Source: Actinoallomurus sp048498315
GTDB taxonomy: Bacteria > Actinomycetota > Actinomycetes > Streptosporangiales > Streptosporangiaceae
Assembly (NCBI GenBank): GCA_048498315.1
Contig: JBEHYF010000002.1
Coordinates: 1-64,000, forward strand
Reading direction: 5' to 3'
DNA length: 64,000 nucleotides
Made by a program: the position numbers and the translations under genes. The notes under the pieces are model-generated. The model saw nothing but the letters and a program-made list of their open reading frames with translations, was not told the DNA's origin and ran no database searches. Positions 22,720 through 31,099 of this stretch are shown here, in pieces (the first letter of the stretch is position 1; each line of letters begins with the position of its first letter).

Positions 22720-23178
22720 CTACGCCGTCGGCGCGCCGACGGACTCGTCAGCAGGTGCGCCGAACCCATCGAGGTCGTGCGGCCGAATCCGCTCGTTGTG
22801 GTTCCGCTGGGCATTGAAGTTCCCCTGCGCGTTCCGCTGGCGCTGGCGGGCGTTCTGCCGGTTCGCCTGGTCGACGTTCTGGCGCAGCTTGATCTTTATG
22901 CGGATGCCGCCGTCGTCGCCGCCGCCACCACCGCCGCCACCACCGCCACCGCTACCGCCGGAGGCAGCGGCCGAGGAGGAACCCCACCCGGCCGCGGCGG
23001 CGGCGGAACCAGCGCCGCCACCACCACCACCGCCACCACCGCCGCCGGAGAGCATCTGCTGCGGTGCGGCGGTCACCACCGCGGCGCCGGCCGGGCTCGC
23101 CGCACCCAGGGCCAGAGCGGACGCCCCCGCGAAGACCAGACCCGACACGACGGTCGCAATACGCTTCGACGTTTCCAT
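22720..23178 (-). CDS. Small secreted low-complexity protein 2 (Gly- and Q/N/R-rich)
   Basis: A 152-residue protein from METSKRIATVVSGLVFAGAS, with GAGAGGAG before the ATG. Residues 1 to about 35 are a signal peptide ending near ASPAGAA. Two polyglycine blocks of 10-11 residues flank an Ala/Ser stretch. A segment rich in Q, N and R (NRQNARQRQRNAQGNFNAQR) follows, then an acidic tail. The opening is close to that of the gene at 23541-23894 (METPKRIAIALASLALAGAS), so the two are paralogues. There are no cysteines in the mature part. Family and function are unknown. The low-complexity design suggests an extracellular structural or adhesive role, which is inference. Confidence 0.7.
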   Translation of the reverse strand: METSKRIATVVSGLVFAGASALALGAASPAGAAVVTAAPQQMLSGGGGGGGGGGGAGSAAAAAGWGSSSAAASGGSGGGGGGGGGGGDDGGIRIKIKLRQNVDQANRQNARQRQRNAQGNFNAQRNHNERIRPHDLDGFGAPADESVGAPTA

Positions 23179-23271
23179 CGAACTCCTCTCCCATGAGCAC
23201 ATATTCGAGATTTTTCTCGAATCTCCATGCGATCGAACGATGGACTTATCAGGGAATCCATCGGCTCGCTT

Positions 23272-23310
23272 CATGTCGCATGTCCACATATCTGATCCCC
23301 GGCCGCAACC
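23272..23310 (-). promoter_or_regulatory. Conserved upstream element, copy A
   Basis: Read on the minus strand, this block contains GTTGCGGCCGGGGATCAG followed by ATATGTGGACATGCGACAT. It aligns with one gap to 23972-24010 (GTTGTGGCAGGGGATGAC, ATATGCAGAACATGCGACAT). It lies about 95-130 bases before the start at 23178. This level of identity in non-coding DNA between two diverged paralogues points to a shared promoter or operator. Confidence 0.55.
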
Positions 23311-23457
23311 TCGCCAAACCGCAAGATGGGAGACTTGGCTTTGCTTCAACAGCCTTGACAGGCATGCTTTAAAGGGAACGGATTATTAACTGTCGCCGTC
23401 TTTAGCAGGACAAATAGACATACGCCCGAATTGGCCGGTGGACCGATGAAACGGCAC

Positions 23458-23486
23458 GGGCCCCGCACCACAGGGGTGCGGGGCCC
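23458..23486 (-). terminator. Strong hairpin terminator downstream of small secreted protein 3
   Basis: GGGCCCCGCACC (23458-23469) pairs perfectly with 23475-23486 around a five-base loop. It begins 55 bases past the stop of the minus-strand gene ending at 23541, as expected for its terminator. Confidence 0.75.
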
Positions 23487-23540
23487 GGCGATCGCGCCAA
23501 TCCGCCATCTCAGGCGGTCACTCCCAGAAGCGGCCTCGTC

Positions 23541-23894
23541 CTACGAAAGCTCGGTCGGGGCCCCCGCCCGGGGCCCGTACGGCCAGAACACGCGGAGGTT
23601 GAACTGGTGGTTGTCGTTCCACTGATAGTTCCGCTGATGCTGGCTGACCCGCTGGTAGTTCCGCTGGCTGACGTGCTGACCGACCTTCACCTCGCGCCGG
23701 TCGCCCCGCGGCCGCCTGCCCCACGTGTCGGACCCATCGTCGTCGCCCCGGTGATCGCCCGAGGCGGAGACCCGCTGCTGCGAAACCGCCACGGAGGCGC
23801 TGGCGGACGAGGTGAGCGCGCTCGCCGCCGTAGCGGACGCCCCCGCAAGGGCCAGACTCGCCAGAGCGATCGCGATGCGCTTCGGTGTTTCCAT
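23541..23894 (-). CDS. Small secreted protein 3 (Q/N/R-rich)
   Basis: A 117-residue protein from METPKRIAIALASLALAGAS with GGGAGGAA before the ATG. The signal peptide runs to about residue 36. The mature part is short and rich in Ser, Arg, Asp and Gln, and has the repeated pattern VSQRNYQRVSQHQRNYQ before an aromatic end (NLRVFWPYGPRAGAP). It lacks the polyglycine blocks of its paralogue at 22720-23178. The repeated QRNYQ units recall self-associating extracellular proteins, but no known family is recognised. A strong terminator follows, and a conserved element lies upstream at 23972-24010. Confidence 0.68.
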   Translation of the reverse strand: METPKRIAIALASLALAGASATAASALTSSASASVAVSQQRVSASGDHRGDDDGSDTWGRRPRGDRREVKVGQHVSQRNYQRVSQHQRNYQWNDNHQFNLRVFWPYGPRAGAPTELS

Positions 23895-23971
23895 CGAATG
23901 TTCCTCCCATTGAAGCCGATCGGGAAATTGTGCCGAATGCAGTGGGCTTTCCACGCAACCGAACATGCTCA

Positions 23972-24010
23972 CGATGTCGCATGTTCTGCATATGTCATCC
24001 CCTGCCACAA
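23972..24010 (-). promoter_or_regulatory. Conserved upstream element, copy B
   Basis: The minus strand reads GTTGTGGCAGGGGATGAC followed by ATATGCAGAACATGCGACAT. It is the counterpart of 23272-23310 and lies about 80-115 bases before the start at 23894. The GGGGAT core and ACATGCGACAT end are identical in both. It is a probable promoter or operator; the sigma factor or regulator is unknown. Confidence 0.55.
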
Positions 24011-24392
24011 CTGCACAAAACCCGAGAATTCGAGATCTAACTCCAATTCGGGGATGCAACAGATGGGCTTTAAGCCTCGCCATGGCCATGTATCCACTAT
24101 CCAAATTCACAGGTATATGTCCGGATTTATGCCGGAGTCGCTCAAGAACTCCCCCGGGCACGACGCCGCGAGAAGGCGGCACCCGGGGCGTACCGCGGCC
24201 ATCGCGTTCGGCCATCGCCGCCTCCGGCCCGCTCGGCTCCGGCGAGCGGGCCGCGCGCTCGCCGACGGGAAGCCCGCCCGGCCCTCCCCGGCCGGGCGGC
24301 GCACATGGGGGCTCGGGCGCGCTGTCGGCATCGGCGGCGCGCATGCCGGCAGCCCGACGCGCATGCCGGGGGAACGCGCCCGAGCCCGCCTC
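24011..24392. other. Intergenic region with several inverted repeats
   Basis: No gene is supported here. The right-hand half is the 3' flank of the leftward aldehyde dehydrogenase gene and holds a long hairpin (24312-24384). A second imperfect inverted repeat at 24151-24188 has CCCGGG arms around a GCCGC/GCGGC inner stem. Confidence 0.5.
24312..24384 (-). terminator. Hairpin downstream of the polyamine operon
   Basis: CTCGGGCGCG (24312-24321) pairs with CGCGCCCGAG (24375-24384). The interior has two GCGCATGCCGG copies that can pair further. It begins nine bases past the stop of the aldehyde dehydrogenase gene, so it is a likely operon terminator. Confidence 0.55.
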
Positions 24393-25823
24393 TCAGCTCT
24401 CGATGTTGGACATCACATGCTTGACGCGCGTGTAGTCCTCGAACCCGTACATCGACAGGTCCTTGCCGTAGCCGGAGTGCTTGAAGCCGCCGTGCGGCAT
24501 CTCGGCGACCAGCGGGATGTGCGTGTTGATCCAGACGCAGCCGAAGTCGAGCCGCCGTGCCATCCGCATGGCGCGGCCGTGGTCGCGCGTCCAGACGGAG
24601 GAGGCCAGGCCGTACTTGACGCCGTTGGCCCAGCGGACCGCCTCGTCCTCGTCGGAGAAGCGCTGCACCGTGATGACCGGACCGAAGATCTCGTTCTGGA
24701 TCGCCTCGTCGTCCTGGCGCAGGCCGGACACGACGGTCGGCGCGTAGAAGAAGCCCCGGTCGCCGGCGCGGGAGCCGCCCGCGTGCACCGTCGCATGGTC
24801 GGGCAGCCGGTCGACGAAGCCGCTCACGCGTTCGAGCTGAACGGCGTTGTTCAGCGGGCCGTACAGCACGTCCTCGTCATCCGGCATGCCGGTCTTGGTC
24901 TGCGCGGCCTGCCCGGCGAGCGCGGCGACGAAGTCGTCGTGCACGCGCGGGCCGGCCAGTACGCGGGTCGCGGCGGTGCAGTCCTGACCGGCGTTGAAGT
25001 AGCCGGCCTCGGCGATCGCCTGCGCGGCGGCCTCGACGTCGGCGTCGTCGAACACGACGACCGGGGCCTTGCCGCCCAACTCCAGGTGCACCCGCTTCAG
25101 GTCGCCGGCGGCCGCGCGGGCGACCTCCATGCCGGCGCGCACCGAACCGGTGATCGACACCATCTGCGGCACCGGGTGCTCGACCATGAGGCGGCCGGTG
25201 TCGCGGTCGCCGCAGACCACGTTGAACACGCCCGGCGGCAGGAACTCCGCGGCGATCTCCGCCATCACCGCGGTGGTGACCGGGGTGGTGTCGGACGGCT
25301 TCAGCACCACCGTGTTGCCCGCCGCAATCGCCGGGGCGAACTTCCACACCGCCATCATCATCGGGTAGTTCCACGGCGTGACCTGCGCGCACACGCCGAT
25401 CGGCTCGCGCCGGACGAACGAGGTGTGCCCGGCCATGTACTCGCCCGCGGACCGGCCCTCCAGCACCCGCGCCGCACCGGCGAAGAAGCGGATCTGGTCG
25501 ACCATCGGCGGGATCTCCTCCGAGGCGGTGAGCCCGATCGGCTTGCCGGTGTTCTCCGACTCCAGCGCCACGAGTTCGTCGGCGCGCGCCTCGATGGCGT
25601 CGGCGATGCGCAGCAGTGCGAGCTGCCGTTCCGACGGCGTGGTGTCGCGCCAGGTCTCGAACGCGCGCGCGGCGGCGGCGAAGGCGGCGTCCACCTCGGC
25701 CTGGCCGGAGACCGGCGCCGTGCCGAACGCCTCGCCGGTGACCGGGCTGATCAGGTCGGCCGACCGGCCGTCGGCGGCCTCGACCGGCGAGCCGTCGATG
25801 AAGTTGCGGACGGTGCGCTTCAT
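24393..25823 (-). CDS. Aldehyde dehydrogenase, gamma-aminobutyraldehyde type
   Basis: A 476-residue NAD(P)-dependent aldehyde dehydrogenase. Visible motifs are the substrate/cofactor region VTPWNYPMMMAVWKFAPA, the nucleotide loop SITGSVRAGMEV, the general base Glu in HLELGGKAPVVVF (about residue 244) and the nucleophile Cys in FNAGQDCTAATRV (about 278). The GQDCTA context and length match 4-aminobutyraldehyde (PatD/Prr/PuuC-like) dehydrogenases, which oxidise the aldehyde formed from putrescine to 4-aminobutyrate. It starts 18 bases after potC and is last in the polyamine uptake operon, which supports that substrate. Betaine-aldehyde activity cannot be excluded. Confidence 0.88.
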   Translation of the reverse strand: MKRTVRNFIDGSPVEAADGRSADLISPVTGEAFGTAPVSGQAEVDAAFAAAARAFETWRDTTPSERQLALLRIADAIEARADELVALESENTGKPIGLTASEEIPPMVDQIRFFAGAARVLEGRSAGEYMAGHTSFVRREPIGVCAQVTPWNYPMMMAVWKFAPAIAAGNTVVLKPSDTTPVTTAVMAEIAAEFLPPGVFNVVCGDRDTGRLMVEHPVPQMVSITGSVRAGMEVARAAAGDLKRVHLELGGKAPVVVFDDADVEAAAQAIAEAGYFNAGQDCTAATRVLAGPRVHDDFVAALAGQAAQTKTGMPDDEDVLYGPLNNAVQLERVSGFVDRLPDHATVHAGGSRAGDRGFFYAPTVVSGLRQDDEAIQNEIFGPVITVQRFSDEDEAVRWANGVKYGLASSVWTRDHGRAMRMARRLDFGCVWINTHIPLVAEMPHGGFKHSGYGKDLSMYGFEDYTRVKHVMSNIES

Positions 25824-25841
25824 TGCGGGTCCTTTCTGGCG

Positions 25842-26648
25842 TCAGGTGGCCCGGGTGTCTCCGGACAGGCGCTGGGCGAGGTAGACCGGCACCACGGAGA
25901 GCACGATCAGGGCGGCGGCCACGACGTTGACGATCGGGGCCTGGTTGGGCCGGAACAGGTTGTCGAAGATCCAGATCGGCAGGGTCTGGACGCCCGCGCC
26001 GGCGGTGAAGGTCGTCACGATGATCTCGTCGAAGGACAGCGCGAACGACAGCAGCCCGCCGGCCAGCAGCGCCGAGCGCAGCAGCGGGAACGTGACGTAC
26101 CGGAACGTCTGGAACGTGTCGGCGCCCAGGTCGGCCGACGCCTCCTCGACGCGCGTGCCCATCCGGCGCAGCCGGGCCAGCACGTTGTTGTAGACGGTCA
26201 CGATGCAGAACGTCGCGTGCCCGACCACGACGGTGAACAGGCCGAGCTGGATGCCGAGCGGCGACAGCACGGTGCGGAAGGCGTTGTTCAGGGCGATGCC
26301 GGTGACGATGCCGGGCAGCGCGATCGGCAGGATCACCAGCAGCGAGACGGTCTCGCGGCCGAAGAACCGGTAGCGCTGCACGGCGAACGCCGCCATCGTG
26401 CCCAGCACGAGGGCGGCGAGCGTGGCGCCGAGCCCGGCCTTCACCGACGTCCACAGCGCCGAGCGTACGCCGCCGTTGCCCCACGCGGTGGTCCACCAGT
26501 GACCGGTGAGGTGGCTGGGCGGCCAGCCGAACGCGCGGTCGGCGTTGAAGGAGTTGACCAGCACGACGAACAGCGGCACGTAGATGACGGCCAAGCCGGC
26601 GAGCATGGCGGCCCGCAGCGCGATGCGGGTGCCTCGCGAGAGCGTCAC
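25842..26648 (-). CDS. potC: Polyamine ABC transporter permease PotC-like
   Basis: A 268-residue membrane protein from a GTG overlapping the potB stop by four bases. It has about six membrane segments, beginning LRAAMLAGLAVIYVPLFVVL. The cytoplasmic EAA loop that contacts the ATPase reads EEASADLGADTFQTFRYVTF (about residues 165-184). It forms the inner-membrane channel with PotB. Neighbours potA, potB and two substrate-binding proteins place it in spermidine/putrescine-type uptake. Confidence 0.88.
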   Translation of the reverse strand: MTLSRGTRIALRAAMLAGLAVIYVPLFVVLVNSFNADRAFGWPPSHLTGHWWTTAWGNGGVRSALWTSVKAGLGATLAALVLGTMAAFAVQRYRFFGRETVSLLVILPIALPGIVTGIALNNAFRTVLSPLGIQLGLFTVVVGHATFCIVTVYNNVLARLRRMGTRVEEASADLGADTFQTFRYVTFPLLRSALLAGGLLSFALSFDEIIVTTFTAGAGVQTLPIWIFDNLFRPNQAPIVNVVAAALIVLSVVPVYLAQRLSGDTRAT

Positions 26649-27535
26649 AGGTTCTCCAGGGCTCCGGTGCGGCGCACGGCCAGCAGGTACACCACCATGA
26701 TCGCCACCGGGACGGTGGCGACGGCGGCGGCGAACGGCAGGTTGTTGGCCGCGCCCACGTTGTCGTACACGACGTTGCCGATGAGCTGGGTCTTCCCGCC
26801 GACGATCTTGACGGAGATGTAGTCGCCGAGCGACAGCGAGAAGGTGAAGATCGACCCGGCGACGACCGCCGGGAACGCGACCGGCCAGATCACCGTGCGG
26901 AAGATGCGGAAGCTGCGGGCGCCGAGGTCGCCGGCGGCGTCCAGCATCGAGTCGGGCAGCCGTTCCAGCCCCGCGTACACCGGAAGGATCATGTACGGCA
27001 GCCACAGGTAGGCGAGCGTGACGACGGTGGCCGCCAGGCCGTAGCCGGGTCCGCGCAGCCCGAACGGGTGCAGCACCCAGTCGAGCACGCCGGTGCCGGA
27101 GAACATGATCCGCCACGCGTACGCCTTGACCAGGTAGCCCGCCCACAGCGGGGTCAGCACCGCGATCACGTACCAGTGGCGCGTGCGCGGCGAGGCGATC
27201 TTGGCCATGTGGAACGCCATCGGGAAGGCGATCACGGCGTCGATGACGGTGACCGCCGCGGCGACCCCGACACTGCGCAGCGTGATGGTGCGGTAGACGC
27301 CCTGGTTCCACAGCTCCTGGAAGTTGCCCAGGGTGAACTGCTTGACGACGTCGCCGGTGAAGTCGTTCGTGGTCCAGAAGGCGGTGACGAACAGCGCGGC
27401 CAGGGATCCCAGGTAGGCGACCACGAGCCAGAGCAGCGGGGCGGACAGCAGGCCGGCCAGCCGGAGGTACGGCCGGCGGTGGAGCAGCCCGGCGAGCCGG
27501 CGAGCCGGCCCGCCGGGCGTGGCGATGGCGCTCAT
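26645..27535 (-). CDS. potB: Polyamine ABC transporter permease PotB-like
   Basis: A 296-residue membrane protein from MSAIATPGGPARRL. It has six membrane segments; the first is LLSAPLLWLVVAYLGSLAAL. The EAA-type loop is LDAAGDLGARSFRIFRTVIW (about 198-217). The periplasmic loop after the first segment (TNDFTGDVVKQFTLGNFQEL) is typical of PotB/PotH. Its ATG overlaps the stop of the upstream binding-protein gene (ATGA), and its 3' end overlaps potC, so the three are translated together. Confidence 0.88.
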   Translation of the reverse strand: MSAIATPGGPARRLAGLLHRRPYLRLAGLLSAPLLWLVVAYLGSLAALFVTAFWTTNDFTGDVVKQFTLGNFQELWNQGVYRTITLRSVGVAAAVTVIDAVIAFPMAFHMAKIASPRTRHWYVIAVLTPLWAGYLVKAYAWRIMFSGTGVLDWVLHPFGLRGPGYGLAATVVTLAYLWLPYMILPVYAGLERLPDSMLDAAGDLGARSFRIFRTVIWPVAFPAVVAGSIFTFSLSLGDYISVKIVGGKTQLIGNVVYDNVGAANNLPFAAAVATVPVAIMVVYLLAVRRTGALENL

Positions 27536-28734
27536 CAGCCCTTGATCTGCGTCCAGGCCTGGGTCCACTGGGAGTAGTCGACGCACTTGACGTTCGTGCG
27601 GCCGTCGAGGCACTGGGAGATCGGCGTCGTCCAGTAGTGGACCTTGGTCCAGTACTGGGCGTCGGCGGCGTGGTATTCGGTGCAGAAGTTCTTGTCCTTG
27701 GTCAGGGCGCACGCCTTGCTGTTGGCCGGCGCCTCACCCCAGCTTTCGGCGATCTCCGCGTTCACCTGCGGGGAGATGACCCAGTTCATCCATTTGTACG
27801 CGCAGTTGGGATGCTTGGCGTGGGCTGCGATCATCCACGTGTCCGACCAGCCGGTCGCGCCCTCCTTCGGCAGCACCGTCTGCACCGGCACCTTCTCGGC
27901 GGTCAGGCCGTTGGCGATGACCTGCCACGTGGTGCCCATGACCGTGTCGCCGCTCTTGAACGACTGCTGGGTCTTGGTGGCGTCCGACCAGTACTCGCCG
28001 ACGATCTTCCTCTGCTCCTTGAGCAGGTTCACCGCGGCGTCGAACTGGTGCTGGTCGAGCGCGTACGGGTCCTTGATGTCCAGGTCCGGCTGCGTCGCCA
28101 TGAGGTACAGCGCCGCGTCCGCGATGTAGATCGGCGAATCGTAGGCGGTGATGTGACCCTTGTAGGGGGAGTTCGGGTCGAACACCGCGCCCCAGGAGTC
28201 GGGCGCGGGCTTCACCTTGTCGGTGCGCCACATGAGCATGTTGGCGCCCCGGCCGTGCGGGATGCCGTACATCTTCCCGTTCACGGAGTTCCACGGCTTG
28301 TTCTTCAGGTCCGGGAAGACGTCGGCGTAGTTGGGCACCAGGCTGGTGTTGACCGGAGCGACCGTGCCGGAGGCGATGAGCCGCAGCGACGCGTCGCCCG
28401 AGGCGGACACCGCGTCGTACTGACCCGTCTTCATCAGGCTCAGCATCTCGTCCGACGTGCCGGCCACCTTGTTGTTGACCTTGCAGCCGGTCTGCTTCTC
28501 GAACGGGTGCACCCAGTCGAGGTTTGGATTGTCCGAGCCGTCCTCGACGTACCCGGCCCAGGACACCAGGTTGACCTGGCCCTCGCCCGGGCCGAGCGAC
28601 TTTTGCGCCGGGATGTTCGGCGGGTTGAAGCCGCCGGCGGCGGTGCCGCCGGCGCTACCTCCGCCGTTACCGCCACAGCCGGTGAGCAGGGAGACGGCAG
28701 CCACCGCGACGAGCGCGAGGCGCGTTGACCGCAT
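27535..28734 (-). CDS. Polyamine ABC transporter substrate-binding lipoprotein (second copy)
   Basis: A 399-residue lipoprotein. The signal peptide MRSTRLALVAVAAVSLLTGC ends at the lipobox cysteine. The mature part has the PotD/PotF-like fold, with NLVSWAGYVEDGSDNPNLDW near the start, GDASLRLIASGTVAPVNTSL and the end CVDYSQWTQAWTQIKG. It should capture a polyamine or similar cation outside the cell and deliver it to PotBC. It is clearly a paralogue of the protein at 29885-31099, which lies on the other side of potA; the two share the C-terminal WTQ-IKG ending. The start is the ATG at 28734 with GGAG nine bases before. Confidence 0.87.
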   Translation of the reverse strand: MRSTRLALVAVAAVSLLTGCGGNGGGSAGGTAAGGFNPPNIPAQKSLGPGEGQVNLVSWAGYVEDGSDNPNLDWVHPFEKQTGCKVNNKVAGTSDEMLSLMKTGQYDAVSASGDASLRLIASGTVAPVNTSLVPNYADVFPDLKNKPWNSVNGKMYGIPHGRGANMLMWRTDKVKPAPDSWGAVFDPNSPYKGHITAYDSPIYIADAALYLMATQPDLDIKDPYALDQHQFDAAVNLLKEQRKIVGEYWSDATKTQQSFKSGDTVMGTTWQVIANGLTAEKVPVQTVLPKEGATGWSDTWMIAAHAKHPNCAYKWMNWVISPQVNAEIAESWGEAPANSKACALTKDKNFCTEYHAADAQYWTKVHYWTTPISQCLDGRTNVKCVDYSQWTQAWTQIKG

Positions 28735-28816
28735 GGAGACTCCGATCAGATGGGGGTTGTTCTCGGGGAAGGCCGCGGTGTGCGCCGCGGCGAGGCTCGA
28801 CGGCGACCGCGCACGG

Positions 28817-29884
28817 TCACGTCGCGCCGGGGATGGCGAACTCGTGCTCGCGGCGCCACGCCAGCCTGACCCGGGCCTCGCGCAGCTTGAGCACGTCCAT
28901 CGACGAGCCCTGCAGGTTCTGCTGCAGGGCCACCAGCCGGCCACCCGCATCGAGGTCGACGACGAACCGGGTGGACGCCCCCGCGTAGACGACCTCCGCG
29001 ACCGTGCCGTTCGCGGAGTGCTCGCCTTCGGGCAGTTCCGCGTCGATGTCGGTGTCGACGCGAAGCTTCTCCGGCCGGACGCTGTACACGCCGGGCCGGC
29101 CGAGTATCGACAGGGCTGCGTCGCCCTCGATCAGGTTGGAAGTGCCGACGAAGCCGGCCACGAACGCCGACGCCGGCCGCTCGTACACCTCCGCCGGCGT
29201 GCCGACCTGCTCGATGCGGCCGGCGTTGAAGACCGCGATCCGGTCGCTCATGGTGAGCGCCTCGTCCTGGTCGTGGGTGACGAACAGGAACGTGATGCCG
29301 ACCTCGCGCTGGATCGCCTTCAGCTCGACCTGCATCTCCTCGCGGAGCTTCTGGTCGAGCGCACCGAGCGGCTCGTCGAGCAGGAGCACCTTGGGGCGGT
29401 TCACCAGGGCGCGGGCCAGCGCGACCCGCTGGCGCTGCCCGCCGGACAGCCGGCCCGGCCGGCGCTTCTCGAAGCCGTCGAGCCGCACGGTGTGCAGCGC
29501 CTGGAGCGCGCGCTCGCGCCGCTCCTTGCGCCCGACCTTCTTCACCTTCAGGCCGTACTCGACGTTGGCCAGGACGTTCATGTGCGGGAACAGCGCGTAG
29601 TCCTGGAACACGGTGTTGACGTCGCGTGCGAACGGCGGCAGCGCCGTGACGTCGCGGCCGCCGAGGACCACCCGGCCCTCGGTCGGCCGCTCGAAGCCGG
29701 CGATCATCCGGAGCACCGTCGTCTTGCCGGAACCGGAGGGACCGAGCATCGCGAAGAACTCGCCGTCACGGACCTCAAGGTCGATGCCGTCGACGGCGGT
29801 GACGTCACCGAAGGTCTTGCGTACTCCGCGGAGGCCGACGGCCGCGGAGGGGCCGGGCTCATCGGGACTCATGTGCTGACTCAT
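28817..29884 (-). CDS. potA: Polyamine ABC transporter ATPase PotA
   Basis: A 355-residue ATPase. Walker A is GPSGSGKTTVLRMIAG (about residue 48), the Q-loop is VFQDYALFPHMNV, the signature is RLSGGQRQRVALARAL (about 145), Walker B is VLLLDEPLGALDQ and the switch histidine is in FVTHDQDEALTM. A TOBE domain occupies the last about 90 residues. This is the normal length and order for PotA. The ATG directly follows the TAG of the upstream binding-protein gene with no gap, so expression is coupled. Confidence 0.92.
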   Translation of the reverse strand: MSQHMSPDEPGPSAAVGLRGVRKTFGDVTAVDGIDLEVRDGEFFAMLGPSGSGKTTVLRMIAGFERPTEGRVVLGGRDVTALPPFARDVNTVFQDYALFPHMNVLANVEYGLKVKKVGRKERRERALQALHTVRLDGFEKRRPGRLSGGQRQRVALARALVNRPKVLLLDEPLGALDQKLREEMQVELKAIQREVGITFLFVTHDQDEALTMSDRIAVFNAGRIEQVGTPAEVYERPASAFVAGFVGTSNLIEGDAALSILGRPGVYSVRPEKLRVDTDIDAELPEGEHSANGTVAEVVYAGASTRFVVDLDAGGRLVALQQNLQGSSMDVLKLREARVRLAWRREHEFAIPGAT

Positions 29885-31099
29885 CTATCCCTTGATCTGC
29901 GTCCAAAGCTGCGTCCACTGGCTGTAATCGACGCATTTCACTCCGCGAGAGTCACCACAGTCTGCGACGGGAGTCTTCCAGAACGCAAGCCGGCGGTAGA
30001 AGTCGACGTCGTTCACGTGGAACTGCGCGCAGAAGCCGCTCGCGGCGTACCTGCAGGCCTTGGGGTTGGCCGGGGCCTCGCCGAACCACTGCGCCACCTG
30101 CGCCTGCGGCTTGGGGGAGGTGATCCAGTTCATCCACTTGTACATGCAGTTCGGGTGCTCGGCGCGCGAGGAGATCATCCAGGTGTCCGACCAGCCGGTC
30201 GCGCCCTCCTCCGGGATGGTCGTGGCGACCGGCGCGCCCTCGGACTCGGCGATGCTGGCGGTCACCTGCCAGGCGGTCCCCGCGTAGTTGTCGCCGGCCT
30301 TGAACGACTGGATCTCGTCCAGATAGTTGGACCAGTACTGGTTGACGTGCGAGCGCTGCTGCCGCAACAGGTCGGCGGCGGCGTCGAACTGCTTCTTCGT
30401 CAGCTCGTAGACGTCAGTGATCTTCAGGTCGGGCCGGTGCGCCTTGAGGTAGAGCGCGGCGTCGGCGATGTAGATCGGCGAGTCGTAGTCGACGACGTGG
30501 TCGCCCGCGGGCGAGCGGCCGTCCCACACGACGCTCCACGACGTGGGCTTCTGCGGGAACTTGTCGGTGCGGTACATCAGGTAGTTCGCGCCGTAGCCGT
30601 GCGGCACGCCGTACATGACGCCGTTCACCGAGTTGTACGGCTGGTTCTTCAGGAACGGCGCGATGTCGGCGTAGTTGTTCAGCAGGTCGGTGTTGACCGG
30701 CGCGACCAGGCCGCCGTAGATGAGCCGCAGCGACGCGTCGCCGGACGCCGACACCCCGTCGTACTGCCCGGTCTTCATCAGCGCGACCATCGAGTCGGAG
30801 GTGTCGGCCACCTTGGCGCCCACCATGCAGCCGGTCTTGCGCTCGAACGGGTGCACCCAGTCGACGTTCTTCTTGTCGCTGCCGTCCTCGGCGTAACCGG
30901 CCCAGACGACGAGGTTGAGCCTGCCTTCGGACGCTCCTATCTCCTGCTGTGCGGCGATGTGCGGAACGCTCGGCGCGGCGCCCGCCGAACTCCCGCCGCC
31001 TCCGCCGCCTCCGCAGGCGGCGACCGCCGTCAGGACGAGGGCCGCCGCGCCGGCGAGCCGCGCGAACCGGGCCGGCCGCGCGGGCCGGGCCGACCTCAT
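29885..31099 (-). CDS. Polyamine ABC transporter substrate-binding lipoprotein (first copy)
   Basis: A 404-residue lipoprotein. The signal peptide with lipobox ends LVLTAVAACGGG. The mature region matches its paralogue at 27535-28734: NLVVWAGYAEDGSDKKNVDW, GDASLRLIYGGLVAPVNTDL and the ending CVDYSQWTQLWTQIKG. It belongs to the PotD/PotF-like extracellular binding proteins. The ATG overlaps the stop of the CbiX-like gene by four bases. Two binding proteins for one ATPase/permease set suggest a transporter that accepts two different ligands. Confidence 0.87.
   Translation of the reverse strand: MRSARPARPARFARLAGAAALVLTAVAACGGGGGGGSSAGAAPSVPHIAAQQEIGASEGRLNLVVWAGYAEDGSDKKNVDWVHPFERKTGCMVGAKVADTSDSMVALMKTGQYDGVSASGDASLRLIYGGLVAPVNTDLLNNYADIAPFLKNQPYNSVNGVMYGVPHGYGANYLMYRTDKFPQKPTSWSVVWDGRSPAGDHVVDYDSPIYIADAALYLKAHRPDLKITDVYELTKKQFDAAADLLRQQRSHVNQYWSNYLDEIQSFKAGDNYAGTAWQVTASIAESEGAPVATTIPEEGATGWSDTWMISSRAEHPNCMYKWMNWITSPKPQAQVAQWFGEAPANPKACRYAASGFCAQFHVNDVDFYRRLAFWKTPVADCGDSRGVKCVDYSQWTQLWTQIKG

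Noticed and set aside
23607..26822. Plus-strand open frame of 1071 codons over the aldehyde dehydrogenase and potC
   Set aside because: It is antisense to conserved minus-strand enzymes and crosses unrelated genes and the intergenic region. It is a high-GC artefact.
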